From contig NZ_CAHJXR010000008.1 of assembly GCF_903645355.1 (NCBI RefSeq), positions 1 through 64,000 of the forward strand: DNA of 64,000 nt. The letters are read 5' to 3'. The stretch is from Schaalia sp. Marseille-Q2122 (GTDB taxonomy: Bacteria; Actinomycetota; Actinomycetes; Actinomycetales; Actinomycetaceae). The notes under the pieces are model-generated. The model searched no databases, had not been told where the DNA came from, and worked only from the letters and a program-made list of their open reading frames with translations. This document shows positions 54,672 through 62,919 of this stretch, piece by piece (position 1 is the stretch's first letter; every line of letters begins with the position of its first letter). A program made the translations under genes and the position numbers.

Positions 54672-55547
54672 TTAGGGGTTCATGGGGGTCATGGGCAGAC
54701 GCGGGTCGACCTCTTGGGTCTGCCAGGTTTGGCGCACCCAGGTGTGGTGGGGGTCGTCGGTCATGAGCCACACGGAGTCTTCGGCGGTCCGGCCATGACG
54801 TTGGTAGTACAGGTCGTAGCCGGGCGCTGCGACGGAGGGCCCGTGGTAGCCGTAGGGCATGATGACGATGTCGCCCGAGTGCACCTCGGTGCACACGTCA
54901 ATGTCGTGTCCGGGTGAGGGGTAGATGCGTTGGAGGGCGAAGCCTTCGCGTTCATCGTGGCCGGGGCGGATTTCGTAGTAGTAGATCTCTTCGAGGATGC
55001 GTTCGAGCTCGGTGTGCTCGTCGTGCTTGTGGGGCGGGTAGGAGGACCAGTTGCCGCCGGGGGTGAGGACCTCGCAGGCCAGCAGGTGCGAGGTTTCCAC
55101 GGTGTTGCCCAGGGCGTAGTTGTTGACCTGGCGGGAGGAGGGCCCGGCGCCGCGCAGGGTGGTGACGACCTCGCTGCGTGGGCAGTAGCGGACGGGCAGG
55201 TCAGCGGTGGCTTTCGCGCCGGGTAGGGCGAAGCGGCCGCCCTCGTGGGAGACGATGGTGACGTCGGCGCCGCGGGGGACGTAGAGGTAGTCGGTGATGT
55301 CGGTGAAGGGGCTGGTGCGCCCGTCCAGGGTGAAGCGTTCGGTGTTGACTTCGACTTCGCAGCCGCCGGTGAGGGGCAGGACGAGGTATTCAATGTCTCC
55401 ACCGGGGATGCCGACACTGCCACCTGCGGGCAGGGTGAGGATGCGCAGCGCTGACCAGTCCCATCCGGCTTTTTCGGGGGTGAGGTTGAGGTCGAAGTTC
55501 GCGTCGGCAAGTTCTCCGGCGCGAATAACGTAGCGGCTGTCAGTCAT
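54672..55547 (-). CDS. iolB: 5-deoxy-glucuronate isomerase
   Basis: 291 residues, two-domain cupin. The metal-binding motif is seen in SSYPPHKHDEH near residue 170, with EEIYYYEIRPGH and VIMPYGYHGPSVAAPG after it. It isomerises 5-deoxy-glucuronate to 5-keto-2-deoxygluconate. The start at 55547 overlaps the end of iolC by eight bases, so translation is coupled. Confidence 0.94.
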   Translation of the reverse strand: MTDSRYVIRAGELADANFDLNLTPEKAGWDWSALRILTLPAGGSVGIPGGDIEYLVLPLTGGCEVEVNTERFTLDGRTSPFTDITDYLYVPRGADVTIVSHEGGRFALPGAKATADLPVRYCPRSEVVTTLRGAGPSSRQVNNYALGNTVETSHLLACEVLTPGGNWSSYPPHKHDEHTELERILEEIYYYEIRPGHDEREGFALQRIYPSPGHDIDVCTEVHSGDIVIMPYGYHGPSVAAPGYDLYYQRHGRTAEDSVWLMTDDPHHTWVRQTWQTQEVDPRLPMTPMNP

Positions 55548-56721
55548 GGGGGTCCCCTTCCGTGCAGGTGGTGTGGCTGGAGGTGCTGGCTGAGGTGTGT
55601 TGCGCGGGGGCGCCCTCGTTGCAGTGGTGGTGCGCTCGGGTGCACTGCGCGGACGAGGACGTCGCGCTGGGCGGGCGTGCGCGTTGGGGCGTGCTCGGCG
55701 TGAGGCGTTCGACGCGGGGGAAAACGTCGGGGTTGGCGTTAATGAGGTGGTCGACCTCGAATTCGGTGGGCATGGCTGTGGAGCATTCCAGGCGGGAGGC
55801 GACGATGGCTCCTGCGGTGGAGGCGAAGTGGATGACTCGGCCCAGGTCCCAGCCTTGCAGGAGGGCGTGGCAGAAGGATCCTCCGAAGGAGTCGCCTGCG
55901 CCGAGGCCGTTGAGGGTGTTGACGCGGGTGGCGGGCACGAAGATGCGTTCTTCGCGGGTTTTGGCCAGGGTGCCTTTGAGGCCTTGTTTGATGACGGCGA
56001 TCTCGACGCCGCGTTCGAGGAGGGCGTCGGCGGCGCGCTCGGCCTCGTTGCAGCCCACGGCGATAGCGCATTCTTGGAGGTTGCCGATGGCGACGTTGAC
56101 GTAGGGCAGGACGGCGTCGATTTCTTCGCGCGCGTGGTCTTCACTGCGCCAGAAGCGTGGGCGGTAGTCGAGGTCGAGGATGGTCCATTCGGGGCTTGAG
56201 AGGTAGGGGTTGTCGATCTCGCTGCTGTCGAAGAGGGCGCGCGCTTGGAGGGCGGCGTGGTGGGCGCTGCGGACGGGTTCGGCGCACAGGCCGGAGGCGG
56301 AGAACCAGAACACGCGGGCGCTGCGAACGGCCTCGAGGGGGATGTGGGTGGCTTGGAGTTGGAGGTCGGGGGCGGTGGGGTCTCGGTAGAAGTAGAGGGG
56401 GAAGTTATCGGGTGGGAAGATTTCGCAGAAGGTCACGGGGGTTGTGATGCCTTCGATGACCATGACGTAGCGGTCTGAAACGCCGAGGCGCCGCATTTCA
56501 GCGCGGACGAAGCGGCCGAAGGGGTCGTCGCCGACGGCGGTAATAATGGCTGAGCGTCTGCCCATCCGGGCTGCGGCGACGGCGACGTTGGTGGGAGATC
56601 CGCCGAGGAATTTTCCGAAGCTGTCGACCATTTCGAGGCCGACGCCCGCCTGTAGTGGGTAGATGTCGACGCCGCTTCGCCCGATGGCCAGCACATCTAG
56701 GTGCGTCGGGTGAGTGGGCAT
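55540..56721 (-). CDS. iolC: 5-dehydro-2-deoxygluconokinase
   Basis: 393 residues, PfkB/ribokinase family. Substrate-binding end GKFLGGSPTNVAVAAARMG near residue 40, and the ATP/anion-hole motif NGLGAGDSFGGSF near 290 with catalytic Asp. It phosphorylates 5-keto-2-deoxygluconate. The last 60 or so residues are a low-complexity Ser/Thr/Pro/His tail not usual in the family. It does not carry the DUF2090 aldolase-like domain fused in some IolC proteins. The start at 56721 is preferred for similarity; an ATG 15 bases upstream is possible. First gene of iolC-iolB-iolD. Confidence 0.92.
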   Translation of the reverse strand: MPTHPTHLDVLAIGRSGVDIYPLQAGVGLEMVDSFGKFLGGSPTNVAVAAARMGRRSAIITAVGDDPFGRFVRAEMRRLGVSDRYVMVIEGITTPVTFCEIFPPDNFPLYFYRDPTAPDLQLQATHIPLEAVRSARVFWFSASGLCAEPVRSAHHAALQARALFDSSEIDNPYLSSPEWTILDLDYRPRFWRSEDHAREEIDAVLPYVNVAIGNLQECAIAVGCNEAERAADALLERGVEIAVIKQGLKGTLAKTREERIFVPATRVNTLNGLGAGDSFGGSFCHALLQGWDLGRVIHFASTAGAIVASRLECSTAMPTEFEVDHLINANPDVFPRVERLTPSTPQRARPPSATSSSAQCTRAHHHCNEGAPAQHTSASTSSHTTCTEGDPHD

Positions 56722-56784
56722 GGTGTTTCCTTCCACGACATTGGGGCGTTTGCACTGTGTCCTAGATTACCGCCCGCCCCTCGT

Positions 56785-56798
56785 TTTGTCAGTACAAA
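56785..56798. promoter_or_regulatory. Inositol-regulon operator candidate between iolC and the GntR regulator
   Basis: TTTGTCAGTACAAA is a perfect TTTGT-N4-ACAAA palindrome, 64 bases from the iolC start and 64 from the regulator start. It could serve both divergent promoters and give autoregulation. Confidence 0.75.
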
Positions 56799-56861
56799 TA
56801 GTCTGAATTGTGTGCTTTGCGCTACGATAGAGCGATCCGCTTGTTCTCCCAGGGGCCCATC

Positions 56862-57614
56862 ATGAGTGAATCTCTTGCACCTTTTGCACTGACAATTGAG
56901 CTTGACCGCAACTCCCCCGTGCCCCTCTATGACCAGATTGCCAAGCCTCTGGAGGACCTTATCCAGTCGGGTGAGCTCGCTCCGGGCCGCCTCATTGAGG
57001 ACGAGGTCTCTATGGCGAACCGCCTGCAGGTCTCACGTCCAACGGCTCGGCGGGCCCTGCAAGACCTCGTCAGCCGTGGATTGTTGACGCGCCGCCGCGG
57101 GATTGGCACGCGCGTGACCCCCACCCATGTGCGGCGCCCTTTGAGCCTGACCTCCCTGCAGGATGACCTCACGAAGGCCGGCTTTAAGCCGAGCACGGAG
57201 GTGTTGAATTACGAGGTGCGCCTGGCCAGCGCCAGCGATGCGGAGCACCTGGGATGCCAGGAGGGTGAGGAGATTGTCTCGATTGTGCGTCTCCGTCGCA
57301 TTGATCAGCGTCCTTTGGCGATCCTGACGAATTTGATGCCAGCGTCGATTGCGCCCTCGATTACCCAGTTGACCTCCGGTGGCCTCTATGCGGCTTTTGC
57401 TTCTTTGGGGATTCATCCGAGTTCGGCGCAGCAGTCGATTGGTGCGCGTTTTTCTCAGCCGGAGGAGGCGGAGCATTTGGGGATTGCGCACCCCTCGCCC
57501 GTGTTGACGATGCGTCGCACGGCCTATGACGCCTCGGGGAAGATCGTGGAGTATGGCAATCACGTGTACAACCCGGAGCATTACTCCTTCCACCTGAATC
57601 TGACTTCTGAGTGA
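56862..57614 (+). CDS. GntR/UTRA-family transcriptional regulator, likely of inositol genes
   Basis: 250 residues. Winged helix about 15-85 with VPLYDQIAKPLEDLIQSGEL and MANRLQVSRPTARRALQDLV, then a UTRA ligand domain (about 100-245). HutC/FarR subgroup regulators bind short palindromes and release on binding a sugar or metabolite. The gene is divergent from iolC and next to four palindromes spread over the locus, so it is the likely inositol repressor. The start at ATG 56862 has an AGGGG upstream; an earlier in-frame codon exists at 56808. Confidence 0.88.
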   Translation: MSESLAPFALTIELDRNSPVPLYDQIAKPLEDLIQSGELAPGRLIEDEVSMANRLQVSRPTARRALQDLVSRGLLTRRRGIGTRVTPTHVRRPLSLTSLQDDLTKAGFKPSTEVLNYEVRLASASDAEHLGCQEGEEIVSIVRLRRIDQRPLAILTNLMPASIAPSITQLTSGGLYAAFASLGIHPSSAQQSIGARFSQPEEAEHLGIAHPSPVLTMRRTAYDASGKIVEYGNHVYNPEHYSFHLNLTSE

Positions 57615-57644
57615 AAGCTTGCTGGGAAACTTCCAAATTCCGAA

Positions 57645-57658
57645 TTTGTCCTAACAAA
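57645..57658. promoter_or_regulatory. Inositol-regulon operator candidate before the transaldolase-family gene
   Basis: TTTGTCCTAACAAA is a perfect palindrome, identical in half-sites and near-identical in centre to the iolG site. TTGACA (57662-57667) directly follows and could be a -35 element, so a bound repressor would block the promoter. Confidence 0.75.
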
Positions 57659-57748
57659 GCCTTGACATAGGGGCAAGTTTGTCATTCACTTGATGGTATG
57701 CACCCGCCGCCAATGGGGACGACGGGTATCAACCATCAGGAGTTTGTC

Positions 57749-58822
57749 GTGAGCACCTTTGCGCCAGGACCGCTTCTTACTGCGGCCCGCTCATTCCCGT
57801 CCGTGACATGGAATGATTCCTCTGACCTGGACGAATTGCGTCAATCCATCTCCTTCGGCGGCGTGGGCGCCACCTGCAACCCCGTCATTGCACTCACCAC
57901 GATCTCCGCCCACCTCGACACCTGGACGCCCCGCATCCAAGCCATCGCCGACGCCCACCCCACGTGGAGCGAATCCGAAATCGGCTGGCAGGCCGTCAAG
58001 GACATGTCCGTCGAGGCCGCCGCCTTGCTTGAGCCCGCTTTCGAAGAGCACAAGGGCCGCAATGGCCGCCTGTCGGTTCAAACCGATCCGCGGTACTACC
58101 GCAACGCCGACAAGCTCGCGGATCAGGCCGAAGAATTCCACCACATGGCGAAGAATATTATCGTCAAGATTCCCGCCACCGAGATCGGCCTCAAAGCCAT
58201 TGAAGAAGCCACCTACCGCGGTGTCTCCATCAATGTCACCGTCTCCTTCACCGTTGCCCAGGCCGTCGCCTCCGCAGAAGCCATCGAACGTGGCCTCAAG
58301 CGCCGCGAAGCTGAGGGTCTGTCCATTGATGAGCAGACCGCCGTCGTCACGCTCATGGTGGGACGCCTTGATGACTGGGTGAAGGAAGCTGTCGCACGCA
58401 AGGGCATCTTCATTGATGCCTCCGCTTTGGAGTGGGCGGGCGTGGCCACCTTCAAGAAGGCCTACAAGATCTTCCAAGAACGTGGATACCGCTCGCGCGT
58501 CTTGGCCGCAGCCTTCCGTAATGTCTTGCACTGGACCGAACTGCAAGGCGGCGACGTTGTGGTCTCCCCGCCCTTCAAGTGGCAGGCCATTATTAACGCC
58601 TCCGACTACGAGCCCGTCGCCCGCATTGACGAGCCCGTCTGCGAACACTACCTCAAGGAACTCAGCCGAGTCCCCGAATTCCTCGAAGCCTACGAGGAAG
58701 ATGGCCTGGCCGTGGAGGACTTCCAAAACTACGGCCTGACCCGCAAGACCCTGCGCCAGTTCCTCCAGGCCGACGCGGATCTGGACAGCCTGGTGCGCAA
58801 CATTATCTTGCCTGCACCCTAA
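57749..58822 (+). CDS. Transaldolase-family protein of the inositol locus
   Basis: 357 residues from GTG 57749, with AGGAG six bases before. TAL/FSA fold: WNDSSDLDELRQSISFGGVG, ATCNPVIAL, and the Schiff-base Lys in NIIVKIPATEIGLKAIEEA near residue 148. Length is near that of classical transaldolases but the sequence around the core is distinct. The operator-like palindrome shared with iolG, and its position beside the inositol regulator, suggest a role in inositol catabolism. Its substrate is not known; no iolJ aldolase gene is seen in the window. A strong terminator follows. Confidence 0.85.
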   Translation: MSTFAPGPLLTAARSFPSVTWNDSSDLDELRQSISFGGVGATCNPVIALTTISAHLDTWTPRIQAIADAHPTWSESEIGWQAVKDMSVEAAALLEPAFEEHKGRNGRLSVQTDPRYYRNADKLADQAEEFHHMAKNIIVKIPATEIGLKAIEEATYRGVSINVTVSFTVAQAVASAEAIERGLKRREAEGLSIDEQTAVVTLMVGRLDDWVKEAVARKGIFIDASALEWAGVATFKKAYKIFQERGYRSRVLAAAFRNVLHWTELQGGDVVVSPPFKWQAIINASDYEPVARIDEPVCEHYLKELSRVPEFLEAYEEDGLAVEDFQNYGLTRKTLRQFLQADADLDSLVRNIILPAP

Positions 58823-58859
58823 AGGCCCTGTCTCCTCCCCTTAGGGACAGTGGCACCCG

Positions 58860-58907
58860 CCGTGCGGCCCGAGACTCCACCCCTTCGTCTCCGGGCCGCA
58901 CGGTTTT
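58860..58907 (+). terminator. Rho-independent terminator of the transaldolase-family gene
   Basis: CCGTGCGGCCC pairs with GGGCCGCACGG, with inner GAGAC/GTCTC, and is followed by TTTT. Confidence 0.88.
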
Positions 58908-58987
58908 ATGTGCGCTCGCCCTATCACGCGGGCGCGACGGGATCTCCTCATACGCCCCTCCCCGCCACTACAGCTCACTTCAGTCTC

Positions 58988-59063
58988 GGCGCCCAACTGT
59001 GCACCCAAGGCGGAATTGAGCCCACGTCGGCGCCTGTACCGCGTGAACGCACATGCGGGAGTC
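58988..59063. repeat. 75-bp palindromic repeat, copy 17 (diverged)
   Basis: Left arm GGCGCCCAACTGTGCACCCA, right end GTGAACGCACATGCGGGAGT. The right arm resembles that of copy 1 (GAACGCACATGCGGGA), so these two form a subtype. Confidence 0.65.
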
Positions 59064-59101
59064 CATTGGCGCTTGATCAGCCGGTGAACCAGGCTGCGCG
59101 C

Positions 59102-59491
59102 CTACGCTTGCTCCTTCAACCAGGAGCATAGAAGCTGGCAGTCATCAGGAGAGAGCTCAGCGATAATACGCTCGCCCTCGAGAAGCAAGAGGGTACCCTC
59201 TGCAAAAGCCATCCCCTGCAGCGCCTCACCTACCGCGCTGTCAGCCACAATCACTTCAGGTGACACCAAGAAGTAATCGCCCGGCGGCTGGGAGTCTCGG
59301 TCGGCTTCAATGAGGATAGGCCCGTCGCAGAGTTTGAATAGCTCCTGATAGTGAAACCCCAGGCTGAACTGCCCATCAGAAATGACAACGCGTCGCCGCA
59401 TCTTGCGCCAAGTGGCCAGCAGTCCTCGAGGTGGTACCTCGTCAACACGAATATCGAGATTATTAAGAACGATGGACTTTGGATCATTCAT
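59102..59491 (-). CDS. Hypothetical cytoplasmic protein, unknown
   Basis: 129 residues from ATG 59491; GGGGAG lies five bases before it, which favours it over the ATG one codon upstream. No signal peptide or membrane segment. Mixed alpha/beta composition with VVISDGQFSLGFHYQELFKL and a C-terminal DDCQLLCSWLKEQA. I do not recognise the family. Neighbours on either side are unrelated in strand or function. Confidence 0.6.
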   Translation of the reverse strand: MNDPKSIVLNNLDIRVDEVPPRGLLATWRKMRRRVVISDGQFSLGFHYQELFKLCDGPILIEADRDSQPPGDYFLVSPEVIVADSAVGEALQGMAFAEGTLLLLEGERIIAELSPDDCQLLCSWLKEQA

Positions 59492-59603
59492 CATTGCTCC
59501 CCAATTGCGCTAAGGCTTGTGTAGAGATCATTGCATGCGGGGCCATATCCCGTACGAGAGCCCTTGGAACATAACAGTCCTCAAGTAGCACTTAGGTCAC
59601 CCT

Positions 59604-59679
59604 AGCGCCCAGGTGTGCACCCAGGGCAAGATCCGGCCTCAAACAGGCGTTTTCTCCGCTGGCGTCACACGTGGGCGCT
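59604..59679. repeat. 75-bp palindromic repeat, copy 18
   Basis: Left arm GCGCCCAGGTGTGCACCCAG, right arm TGGCGTCACACGTGGGCGC. It lies 15 bases beyond the stop of the fucosidase gene, in its likely 3' untranslated region. Confidence 0.85.
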
Positions 59680-59694
59680 GCTGGATAGACGCCT

Positions 59695-61062
59695 TTAGGC
59701 TTTCGGCGCCACCACAATGATGGGCGTGTCAAAGACACCGTGCACCGTCACTGACCCGTCGGCACACTCCACGTCAGCACCAACAACAGTGCCCTTGACA
59801 CGCGCAGCTGACCAGTCAAAGCCTTCAGGTAGGTTGGACAGCAGGAAAGTGCCCTTGCAGTCATCACTCACGCTCTCCGAAGCGAGGAACACCGCGCAGT
59901 GATCCTCGTGGCCGATCGCTCGCACCCACGCCGACGTGCCGGTGAAGGCACACACGGCTTCTGGCGCTTCCATGGCATGTCCGCGAACCAGTTCCTCCTT
60001 ACCAGCAACCATCCACGAGGCCATGCCTTCCAGGCAGTCGATCTGCTCTTGTGGCAGCGTGCCGTCGGCGCGCGGGCCGACATCAAGCAGCAGACGCCCA
60101 CCCTTGCTCACGACATTCACCAAGTGCTTAAGGGCCGCAGCAGCACTGAGGTAATGCTCGGGTCCTTCGGCGCGGTTATAGCCAAAGGACAGGCCAATAC
60201 CGCGGCAGTTTTCCCAGGTTTCCTCGCCCTCGTTTTCCGACATGTGCTGGTATTCGGTGGTGAGGAAGTCGTGGTGAACGCCGCCGTAGCGGTCATTCGT
60301 CACGCCTTCGGGGCAGCGAGCGTAGAAGTATTCAAAGAGACGACCCAGGCCGTACTCCTCGAAGTGTTTGCCCTCGTCGGGCCACTCAATGTCATTCCAG
60401 AACACGTCGGGCGTGTAGCGGTCGATCAAGTCCACCGAATGCACGTAGCAGTAGCGCGCGTACTCAGCATCCTTCGGGCGGCAACGGTCCATCACGTCAT
60501 CTTGGTGAATGATGGGGCGGAAACGGCGGTAGTGCCAGTCCAATCCACCCGAGTAGTACACGCCAAAACGCATCCCGGCGGCGCGGGTGGCCTCGGCAAT
60601 GTCAGCGACGAGGTCGCGGCGCGGGCCGCGGCGGACCGTATTGCGATCCCCCGTTTCGGGCGCATCCCACAGGGTCACGCCGTCGTGGTGTTTGGTGGTG
60701 GGCACGACGTAGTCGGCGCCCGCTCGTTTGAAGAGGTCGGCCCAGGCGGCGGGGTCGAAGTTGACCGGATCCCACATGTCGAGGAAGGCCTCGTAGGACA
60801 GGGTGCCGTAGAGGTCGAAGTGACGCTTGGCGGCCTCGGAGCCGGGGATGCGGATGGTGTTGAAGTACCACTCGGCGTAGGCGTTGTGGGTGAACCACTT
60901 CTCCCAGTCTTCTTCCTCGCCGAGCTCAGCGTAGGGCTCAGCCCAGGCGGGCACCGAGTAGGGGCCCCAGTGGATGAAGATACCCAGTGGCGTGTCGGTG
61001 AACCATTGCGGGGTGGGACGTTTGAGGTCCTCCCAGGTTGTTGCGGTGAACTCCATTGTCAT
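59695..61062 (-). CDS. Alpha-L-fucosidase (GH29)
   Basis: 455 residues. GH29 signatures: WFTDTPLGIFIHWGPYSVPAW at the start, TTKHHDGVTLWDAPETGDRN and, carrying the likely nucleophile Asp, DVFWNDIEWPDEG. A beta-sandwich follows from about 370. No signal peptide, so it acts on imported fucosides in the cytoplasm. Its ATG overlaps the stop of the ABC permease gene (ATGA), so it is coupled to the importer. GGAGG precedes the start; a second ATG two codons later is possible. Confidence 0.92.
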   Translation of the reverse strand: MTMEFTATTWEDLKRPTPQWFTDTPLGIFIHWGPYSVPAWAEPYAELGEEEDWEKWFTHNAYAEWYFNTIRIPGSEAAKRHFDLYGTLSYEAFLDMWDPVNFDPAAWADLFKRAGADYVVPTTKHHDGVTLWDAPETGDRNTVRRGPRRDLVADIAEATRAAGMRFGVYYSGGLDWHYRRFRPIIHQDDVMDRCRPKDAEYARYCYVHSVDLIDRYTPDVFWNDIEWPDEGKHFEEYGLGRLFEYFYARCPEGVTNDRYGGVHHDFLTTEYQHMSENEGEETWENCRGIGLSFGYNRAEGPEHYLSAAAALKHLVNVVSKGGRLLLDVGPRADGTLPQEQIDCLEGMASWMVAGKEELVRGHAMEAPEAVCAFTGTSAWVRAIGHEDHCAVFLASESVSDDCKGTFLLSNLPEGFDWSAARVKGTVVGADVECADGSVTVHGVFDTPIIVVAPKA

Positions 61063-61922
61063 CGGCCTCCGAATGCGCCCAGGGCGACGCCCTTTTCCAG
61101 CTGTCGTTGCAAGAATACGACGATAAAGATCGAGGGGATAGTCGCCATGGTGACTGCGGCCATCATCGGACCCCAGTCGGTGCCGCGTTCGCCGGAGAAC
61201 ATCTGCAGACCAAGGGGGATCGTGGCCAGGTGGGAGTCATTCACCACGATCAGCGGCCACAGGAAGGTCGACCAGTAGTCGATGAAGGCGAACACGCCGA
61301 CCACCAGGATCGGTGCCTTGAGTAGGGGCAGGAGGACGTGGAAGAGAATGCGCACGTCACCGCAGCCGTCAATGCGGGCGGCTTCCTCGAATTCGCCGGG
61401 CAGGGAAAGCAGGAACTGGCGAATAAGGAACGCACCAAAGGCGCCAAAGGCGAAGGGCACGATCAGGGCGAAATAGCTGTTGACCAGTCCAGCCTTTTGC
61501 ATACCGATGTAGAGGGGGATCACGAGGACTTCTTGGGGCAGCACGAGGGTGCCCAGGAAAAGCAAGAAGAGGTGATCACGGAAGCGGAAGCGTAGGCGCG
61601 AGAAGGCGTAGGCCGACAGCAGGGACACGGTCATCACCAGCAGGGAGCCCGCGGTGGCAACCAGCAGCGAGTTGAGGATGATTCGCCCAAATGGCATGGA
61701 TTGCAGGGCAGAGGGGTAGTTCGACCACGCGATCTCACTGCCCATGAGTGAGGTTCCCGTGGAGAAGACCTCGACGGTGGGCTTGAGGGAGGTCACGACC
61801 ATCCAGAAGAAAGGGAAAAGGAAGAACGCGCCGATAACGGTCATGCCGATGGTGGAGATCGTCCGGTTGAGCACGCTGCGCTGGGTCACGCTGTGGTGGC
61901 TGGTGCTGGAAGTCTTAGGCAT
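61059..61922 (-). CDS. Sugar ABC transporter permease (MalG type)
   Basis: 287 residues with six predicted spans. The EAA loop reads EEAARIDGCGDVRILFHVLLP. It pairs with the permease just upstream, with which it overlaps by eight bases. No ATPase gene follows, as in the importer at 3.8-7.1 kb; a shared ATPase is likely. Given the coupled fucosidase gene, a fucosylated oligosaccharide is the likely cargo. Confidence 0.92.
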   Translation of the reverse strand: MPKTSSTSHHSVTQRSVLNRTISTIGMTVIGAFFLFPFFWMVVTSLKPTVEVFSTGTSLMGSEIAWSNYPSALQSMPFGRIILNSLLVATAGSLLVMTVSLLSAYAFSRLRFRFRDHLFLLFLGTLVLPQEVLVIPLYIGMQKAGLVNSYFALIVPFAFGAFGAFLIRQFLLSLPGEFEEAARIDGCGDVRILFHVLLPLLKAPILVVGVFAFIDYWSTFLWPLIVVNDSHLATIPLGLQMFSGERGTDWGPMMAAVTMATIPSIFIVVFLQRQLEKGVALGAFGGR

Positions 61923-62877
61923 CGTAGTTCACCCACCTCTTCTGCTGTGTGAATTGAAGGGCGGTGATGAGCATGACAACAACGAAGAGCACCCAGGCCA
62001 TTGCTGAGGCGTAGCCGAGCTTATCGAAGGAGAAACCGTTGCGGTACAGGTACAGCACCATGGTGTTCGTGGATTCACCCGGGCCGCCCAGAGTGAGGAA
62101 GTAGGGCTGGGCGAAGACCTTGAAGGCGCCGATGACGGTCATGACCGTGCAGAAGAAGACGGTGGGAGAGATCATCGGGAAGACGACGAGGAAGAAGCGG
62201 TTCCAGCTGTTGGTGCCGTCAATCTTGGCCGCTTCCAGTACCGAGGTGTTCAGGCCGTTCAGGCCTGCGGTGAGGACGACGATGTTGTAGCCCAGGCCCT
62301 GCCACAGGGACATGAGTAGCAGTGAGCCCATGGCGAGGGTGGGGTGGTTGAGCCAGGGAATCGGGTCAATGCCGAGGGTGCCCAGGGCATTGTTGACCAC
62401 GCCGTTGTCGTTGAGGAGAAGACGCCAGATGAGGGCGTTTCCTGCCATGGGCGTGACCACCGGGATGAAGAAGATGACGCGCATGAGGCGCGACCAGCGT
62501 TCCGGGATGGCCTGGAGCCAGTAGGACAGGGCGATGGCGATGACGAGGTTAAGAATGGTGTAGAGGATGGCGAAGACCACGGTGTTGCGCATGACCGTCC
62601 AGAAGGCGGGGTCAGCGCCGCTCAGCATCCTCGTGTAGTTATCGACGCCGACGAATTCGGCTCCTCCGTGGAGTGACCACGAGAAGAAGGAGATAACAAG
62701 GGAGGCGATCAGGGGGATGACGATGAAGAACAGGAAGCCGAGCATGCCCGGGCCAAGGTAGATGGCGGCTTTGAGGCCATCCCCTGTGCGGGTGTCCGCA
62801 GGGGCTTTATCGTCCCTGCGGACACCCTTCCTGTCTCCATTGCGGGTGCCCTCGAGGGCGGCAGTGGAAACACTCAC
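61915..62877 (-). CDS. Sugar ABC transporter permease (MalF type)
   Basis: 320 residues: a polar 35-residue cytoplasmic N-terminus, then six predicted spans. The EAA loop region is LEAAKIDGTNSWNRFFLVVF. It partners with the 61059 permease and lies 42 bases after the binding-protein gene. Part of a binding protein-permease-permease-fucosidase operon on the minus strand. Confidence 0.92.
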   Translation of the reverse strand: MSVSTAALEGTRNGDRKGVRRDDKAPADTRTGDGLKAAIYLGPGMLGFLFFIVIPLIASLVISFFSWSLHGGAEFVGVDNYTRMLSGADPAFWTVMRNTVVFAILYTILNLVIAIALSYWLQAIPERWSRLMRVIFFIPVVTPMAGNALIWRLLLNDNGVVNNALGTLGIDPIPWLNHPTLAMGSLLLMSLWQGLGYNIVVLTAGLNGLNTSVLEAAKIDGTNSWNRFFLVVFPMISPTVFFCTVMTVIGAFKVFAQPYFLTLGGPGESTNTMVLYLYRNGFSFDKLGYASAMAWVLFVVVMLITALQFTQQKRWVNYDA

Positions 62878-62919
62878 GTTGGGTCCTCGCTATTCAGTAG
62901 CGTGTGGCTGCTGGCGCTC

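Noticed and set aside
59899-61278. 459-residue open frame opposite the fucosidase
   Set aside because: Antisense shadow that runs across two coupled genes and shows no domain.
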